Below are positions 5,741 through 9,827 of a stretch of 9,827 nt of DNA, piece by piece (the stretch's first letter is position 1; each line of letters opens with the position of its first letter). The stretch spans positions 1 through 9,827 of the forward strand of contig JACMQR010000112.1 in the NCBI GenBank assembly GCA_014376885.1, in the 5' to 3' direction. The notes under the pieces were generated by a model. The model was not told where the DNA came from, did no database searches, and saw only the letters and a program-made list of their open reading frames with translations. The translations under genes and the position numbers were made by a program. Source of the DNA: Polaromonas sp. (GTDB lineage Bacteria; Pseudomonadota; Gammaproteobacteria; Burkholderiales; Burkholderiaceae_C).

Positions 5741-8700
5741 TCAGCCCATGGTCATGAGCTGGGCATTGCCGCCAGCAGCCGCCGTGTTGGTGCTGATGCT
5801 TTGCTCGTGCAGCAGCGCGCTCAGGTCATAGCTGGCGCCGGCGGCCAGTTGCGCCGGCGTCAGGCTGTCGATGCGCACAATGGCTCCTGGCCGCTGCGCG
5901 GCGCGCGGCAGCCAGGCCTGCAGCGCATCGCCATCGCCTTCAAACAGCATGGCGCTCAGCAGCGGGTCGCCCAGCAGCTGGCTGGCGCTGCGCAATTGGA
6001 CGAACGCCAGCACCTCGGCCGGCAGCGCGGCCAGCGCCTGCGCTGCCCCGCTGCCGACAGCCGGCGGCTCCAGCCAGCACGGGTTGCCACTGGCCAGGGC
6101 GGCTGCGATCTGGTGCACCAGGCCGAGCGCGGTCTGCGGCGCGGCCCAGACGGCGCCGCGCGGCAGCAGCTGGTAGCGGTTCGATTCGCCGGTGGGGCCG
6201 GGCAGGGTGAACCGCTGGCCGAGCGGGCTGCAGGCGCGGTAGCCTTCGCAGGCCGCAACGGCGCGGGCTGCGGCGCCGCTGTCCTGCCAGCTGCCCAGCG
6301 CGGCAAAGGCCGGGCCTTGCACGGCGGCGCCCAGGCTTTGCAGCGCCCGCAATGCCGGCAGATCCGGCAAGTTGCCGGCCCCGGCCGGCAGCGCACAGCC
6401 GCTCACCGGCATGGCCGCCAGCGACGCCAGCGCCTGGTTGCCCTGCGCCTGGCTGGCCTGCAGCAGCCGGTACAGGTAGAGCGGTCCGCCCGCCTTGGGG
6501 CCGGTGCCCGACAGGCCCATGCCGCCAAACGGCTGCACGCCGACCACCGCGCCGATCACGTTGCGGTTGACATAGATGTTGCCGGCCTGCACTTTGTGCG
6601 TCACCAGCGCAATGGTTTCGTCGATGCGGCTGTGCACGCCAAACGTCAGGCCGTAGCCGGTGGCGTTAATGGCGTCCAGCACCTCGCCGAGCTGCGCGCG
6701 CCGGTAGCGCAGCACATGCAGCACCGGGCCGAACACCTCGCGCGTCAGGCGGCTGATGCTGTCGATCTCGATCAGCGCCGGCACCACGAAATGGCCCTGG
6801 CCGGCGCTTTCATCGCGCGCCATGCGCGTCACCGGCTGGCCGGCGGCCTGCATCGCGGCAATGTGCTGCTCGATCTGCAGGCGCGCGGCCTCGTCGATCA
6901 CCGGGCCGACATCGGTGTGCATGCGGTCGGTGTTGCCCATGACCCACTGGCCCATCGCCTGCTTGACCATGTTGATGACGCGGTCGGCACCATCCTCCTG
7001 GATGCACAGCAGGCGCAGCGCCGAGCAGCGCTGGCCGGCCGAGTCGAAGGCGGAGGCCAGCACATCGGCGACCAGCTGCTCGGCCAGCGCCGACGAGTCG
7101 GCCACCAGCGCGTTCTGGCCGCCGGTTTCGGCAATCAGGGGAATCGGTCGGCCCTGCGGGCTCAGGCGCTGGGCCAGCGTCTGGGCAATCAGGCGCGACA
7201 CCGCGGTCGAGCCGGTGAACAGCACGCCGGCCACCAGCGGGTGCGCCACCAGCGCCGCGCCAACCGTGTCGCCGCCGCCCGGCACCAGCTGCACCGCATC
7301 CGGCGGCACGCCGGCCTCGACCAGGATGCGCACCATCACGCTGGCCACCAGCGGCGTTTGCTCGGCCGGCTTGGCCAGGGCGCAGTTGCCGCTGGCCAGC
7401 GCGGCGGCGACCTGGCCGGCAAAGATCGCCAGCGGAAAGTTCCACGGGCTGATGCACAGCACCACGCCCAGCGGGCGGTGCGAGTCGTTGTCAAACGTGG
7501 CTTGCACCTGGGCGGCGTAGTAGCGCAAAAAGTCGACCGCCTCGCGCACCTCGGCCATCGCGTTGGGCAGCGACTTGCCGGCTTCGCGCACGATCAGCCC
7601 GAGCAGGCTCTGGGTGCGCTGCTCCAGCAGGTCGGCGGCGCGCGCCAGGCAGGCGGCGCGTGCCGCAGGCGGCGTGCCCTGCCAGATCTGCGCGGCTCTG
7701 GCGGCGCGGCCGGCGGCCTGCCCGACCTCCTGCGCCGTGGCCGGGCGCGCCCAGCCGACGGTGTCGCGCGTGTCCGACGGATTGCGCACCGGCTGCCAGC
7801 CGTCGGCAGCAAGCTGGTCCGGGTTGAACGCCACCTCGGTCACGCTGGCTGCTGCGGTGTAGACCGCCTGCGTGCTGCGCAGCAAACCAGCCGCCAGCGA
7901 CGCGAGCTGCTGCTCATGCGCCAGGTTCAGGCCCGCGGAATTGAGCCGCGACTGCGCGCCCAGGTCGGCAAACAGCTGGCCTGGCAGGGGAATCTTCGGA
8001 TGCGGCGCGCCCAGCTGGCCGGTCTCCTGCGCCATTTGGGTGACTTCGGCAACCGGGTCGACCACCAGCTCGGCCACCGGGACGCTGACGTCGCCAATGC
8101 GGTTGACAAACGAGGTATTGGCGCCGTTTTCCAGCAGCCGGCGCACCAGGTAGGCGAGCAGCGTTTCATGCGTGCCGACCGGCGCGTAGATGCGGCACGG
8201 GCGGCCCAGCTTGCCGTCGGCCGCCTTGCCGGTCACCTGCTCGTACAGCGCCTCGCCCATGCCGTGCAGGCACTGGAATTCGTACTGGCCGCTGTAGTAG
8301 TTGTGGCCGGCCATGTGGTGGATGCTGGCGACGGTTTGCGCATTGTGGGTGGCGAACTGCGGATAGACCGCATCGGGCGCGGCCAAGAGCTTGCGCGCGC
8401 AGGCCAGGTAAGACACGTCGGTGTGCACCTTGCGCGTGAACACCGGGTAGCCTTCGTGGCCGTCCAGCTGGGCGCGCTTGATCTCGCTGTCCCAGTAGGC
8501 GCCCTTGACCAGCCGGATCATCAGGCGGTGGCTGCTGCGCCGGGCCAGGTCGATCAGGTAGTCGATCACATAGGGGCAGCGCTTTTGGTAGGCCTGCACG
8601 ACAAAGCCGATGCCATTCCAGCCCCGGAGCGCCGGCTCGAAGCACAGGTGCTCCAGCAGGTCGAGCGAGAGCTCCAGCCGGTCGGCCTCCTCGGCGTCGA

Positions 8701-9808
8701 TGTTCAGGCCAATGTCGTACTGGCGCGCCAGCAGCGTGAGCTTTAAAAGGCGCGGCAGCAGCTCGCCCATCACGCGGTCGCGCTGGGCGCGGCTGTAGCG
8801 CGGGTGCAGCGCCGACAGCTTGACCGAAATGCCCGGCCCCTCATGGATGCCGCGGCCATGCGACGCCTGGCCGATGGCATGGATCGCCTGCTCGTAGGAC
8901 GCCAGGTAGCGCTCGGCGTCCTCTTCGGTGGCGGCGGCTTCGCCGAGCATGTCGTATGAATAGCGAAAGCCGGCCTTTTCCAGCGCCCGGCTGTTCGCCA
9001 GCGCTTCGGAAATCGTCTGGCCGGTGACGAACTGCTCGCCCATGAGCTTCATGGCGCGGTGCACGCCCTGGCGGATCAGCGGCTCGCCGCCCTTGCCGAT
9101 CAGCCGGGTGAGCGACGCGGCCAGGCTTTTCTCGCTGCTGGTGGCCGTCAGCTTGCCAGTCAGCATCAGGCCCCAGACGGCAGCGTTGACAAACATCGAC
9201 GGCGAGTTGCCAAGGTGCGAATGCCAATCGCCACGGCTGATCTTGTCGCGGATCAGCGCGTCGCGCGTAGCGTTGTCCGGAATGCGCAGCAGCGCCTCGG
9301 CCAGGCACATCAGCGCGACGCCCTCCTGGCTGGAAAGCGAGAATTCCTGCACCAGCGCCTCGACGCCGCCAGCGTCCTTCTTGCCGCGCAGGCCTTCGAC
9401 CAGCCGGGTGGCGACCTGCTCAATGGCGGCGCGCTGCGCCGGGTCGGCGGTGCGCGCCAGTTGCACCAGCAGGGGCAGGCATTCGGCCTCGGGCCGGTGC
9501 CAGGCGGCAGTGATGGCAGCGCGCAAGCCGGTCTGCGGCAGCACGCTTTGCGCCCAGTCAAGAAAAGGCTGGGCCGAGGGCGCACCCGGAACCGGCAGCT
9601 CGTCGGCATCAACGGCGTCCACCGGCAGGACATGGTGGACGCCCGGCAGATCGCTTGCCGGCACCAGGCCGCGCTCCAGGCCGTCGACATACTGCAAGAC
9701 AGCCTGCTTGATCAGCCAGTGCGGTGTTCGGCCCTGCTGGGCAGCCGCTTCGCGGATGCGCATCCGAAGGGTTTCGTCAACCTTGAGGCCGAGCGTGACA
9801 GTGGACAT
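5741..9808 (-). CDS. putA: Trifunctional PutA: repressor, proline dehydrogenase and P5C dehydrogenase
   Basis: Oxidises proline to glutamate in two steps (FAD-dependent proline dehydrogenase, then NAD-dependent P5C/glutamate-semialdehyde dehydrogenase) at the inner membrane and, with its N-terminal domain, represses put genes when proline is low. Product 1355 residues (E. coli PutA 1320). Order: ribbon-helix-helix at 1-47 with Thr5, Gly7 and Lys9 as in E. coli, then RTPHWLIKQA. Proline dehydrogenase roughly 260-560, with Lys330 (VKLSALHPRYS), Asp371 (IDAEEADR), Tyr541 and the substrate arginines Arg556-Arg557 (LVRRLLENGANTSF). P5C dehydrogenase roughly 640-1115 with PWNFPLAIF, Glu894 (AETGGQNA) and nucleophile Cys928 (SAGQRCSALR). 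A C-terminal ALDH-like domain ends in NTAAAGGNAQLMTMG. The ATG at 9808 aligns residue-for-residue with E. coli and has AAGG 8 nt upstream; a GTG at 9817 is less likely. The gene is intact. Any putP neighbour is outside the window. Confidence 0.97.
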   Translation of the reverse strand: MSTVTLGLKVDETLRMRIREAAAQQGRTPHWLIKQAVLQYVDGLERGLVPASDLPGVHHVLPVDAVDADELPVPGAPSAQPFLDWAQSVLPQTGLRAAITAAWHRPEAECLPLLVQLARTADPAQRAAIEQVATRLVEGLRGKKDAGGVEALVQEFSLSSQEGVALMCLAEALLRIPDNATRDALIRDKISRGDWHSHLGNSPSMFVNAAVWGLMLTGKLTATSSEKSLAASLTRLIGKGGEPLIRQGVHRAMKLMGEQFVTGQTISEALANSRALEKAGFRYSYDMLGEAAATEEDAERYLASYEQAIHAIGQASHGRGIHEGPGISVKLSALHPRYSRAQRDRVMGELLPRLLKLTLLARQYDIGLNIDAEEADRLELSLDLLEHLCFEPALRGWNGIGFVVQAYQKRCPYVIDYLIDLARRSSHRLMIRLVKGAYWDSEIKRAQLDGHEGYPVFTRKVHTDVSYLACARKLLAAPDAVYPQFATHNAQTVASIHHMAGHNYYSGQYEFQCLHGMGEALYEQVTGKAADGKLGRPCRIYAPVGTHETLLAYLVRRLLENGANTSFVNRIGDVSVPVAELVVDPVAEVTQMAQETGQLGAPHPKIPLPGQLFADLGAQSRLNSAGLNLAHEQQLASLAAGLLRSTQAVYTAAASVTEVAFNPDQLAADGWQPVRNPSDTRDTVGWARPATAQEVGQAAGRAARAAQIWQGTPPAARAACLARAADLLEQRTQSLLGLIVREAGKSLPNAMAEVREAVDFLRYYAAQVQATFDNDSHRPLGVVLCISPWNFPLAIFAGQVAAALASGNCALAKPAEQTPLVASVMVRILVEAGVPPDAVQLVPGGGDTVGAALVAHPLVAGVLFTGSTAVSRLIAQTLAQRLSPQGRPIPLIAETGGQNALVADSSALAEQLVADVLASAFDSAGQRCSALRLLCIQEDGADRVINMVKQAMGQWVMGNTDRMHTDVGPVIDEAARLQIEQHIAAMQAAGQPVTRMARDESAGQGHFVVPALIEIDSISRLTREVFGPVLHVLRYRRAQLGEVLDAINATGYGLTFGVHSRIDETIALVTHKVQAGNIYVNRNVIGAVVGVQPFGGMGLSGTGPKAGGPLYLYRLLQASQAQGNQALASLAAMPVSGCALPAGAGNLPDLPALRALQSLGAAVQGPAFAALGSWQDSGAAARAVAACEGYRACSPLGQRFTLPGPTGESNRYQLLPRGAVWAAPQTALGLVHQIAAALASGNPCWLEPPAVGSGAAQALAALPAEVLAFVQLRSASQLLGDPLLSAMLFEGDGDALQAWLPRAAQRPGAIVRIDSLTPAQLAAGASYDLSALLHEQSISTNTAAAGGNAQLMTMG

Positions 9809-9810
9809 GG

Positions 9811-9816
9811 GTTGCA
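9811..9816 (+). promoter_or_regulatory. Candidate PutA operator hexamer
   Basis: GTTGCA matches the core operator motif described for E. coli PutA. It lies between the putA Shine-Dalgarno sequence (AAGG on the minus strand, 9817-9820) and the ATG at 9808. A bound ribbon-helix-helix dimer would cover the initiation region. A single hexamer can occur by chance, and the same one appears inside the coding region at 9460-9465. The rest of the control region is outside the window. Confidence 0.35.
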
Positions 9817-9824
9817 CCTTTTTT
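9817..9824 (-). promoter_or_regulatory. Ribosome binding site of putA
   Basis: On the minus strand an A-rich run ends in AAGG, 8 nt before the ATG at 9808. This supports 9808 as the start rather than the GTG at 9817, which this site would overlap. Confidence 0.55.
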
Positions 9825-9827
9825 CAA

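Noticed and set aside
5720..5755. Repeated CCATGG palindromes near the putA stop
   Set aside because: Short restriction-site-like palindromes with no extended symmetry; compatible with chance.
5690..8746. Open frame of 1018 codons on the plus strand opposite putA
   Set aside because: Its product is dominated by Arg, Gln, His, Ala and Gly with no recognisable domain. It is antisense to a gene with full family matches, and high GC3 removes stops from such frames.
9809..9817. GTG start at 9817 for putA
   Set aside because: The ATG at 9808 gives exact register with E. coli Thr5, Gly7 and Lys9 and has the better-placed ribosome site.

Overview
The window reads as ordinary, GC-rich (roughly 65%) chromosomal DNA from a betaproteobacterium, most likely order Burkholderiales and close to Comamonadaceae such as Polaromonas or Rhodoferax. 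This placement is an inference. It rests on the codon use, the protein families, and two C-TARART-CG type -10 elements placed directly before start codons. I see no phage, transposase, CRISPR, tRNA or rRNA.

Layout. Positions 1-1521 (minus strand) hold the first 507 codons of a transketolase whose C-terminus lies outside the window. A divergent control region of about 200 bp follows. Next, on the plus strand, is a probable two-gene operon: a MurU-like sugar-1-phosphate nucleotidyltransferase (1720-2457) and Xaa-Pro aminopeptidase PepP (2472-3893). A small membrane-anchored CPFC glutaredoxin-like protein (3929-4321, plus) has its own probable leaderless promoter. It converges, with 22 bp between, on a minus-strand gene (4344-4727) for a second glutaredoxin-fold protein that contains no cysteine. 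Divergent from that is an orphan CheB methylesterase catalytic domain (4908-5597, plus). An AT-rich intergenic stretch carries inverted repeats. The rest of the window, to 9808, is a minus-strand trifunctional PutA that starts 19 bases before the right edge.

How the genes relate. They look like separate housekeeping units rather than one system: pentose-phosphate/Calvin carbon shuffling (transketolase), peptidoglycan recycling (MurU), peptide turnover (PepP), thiol redox or a degenerate version of it (the two glutaredoxin-fold proteins), protein-ester hydrolysis (CheB) and proline catabolism (PutA). No undescribed multi-gene system is evident. The observations most worth a second look are the cysteine-free glutaredoxin facing a genuine one, a possible leaderless upstream ORF coupled to the nucleotidyltransferase, a direct repeat that supplies the nucleotidyltransferase stop codon, the orphan CheB, and a PutA-operator-like hexamer inside putA's own translation initiation region.
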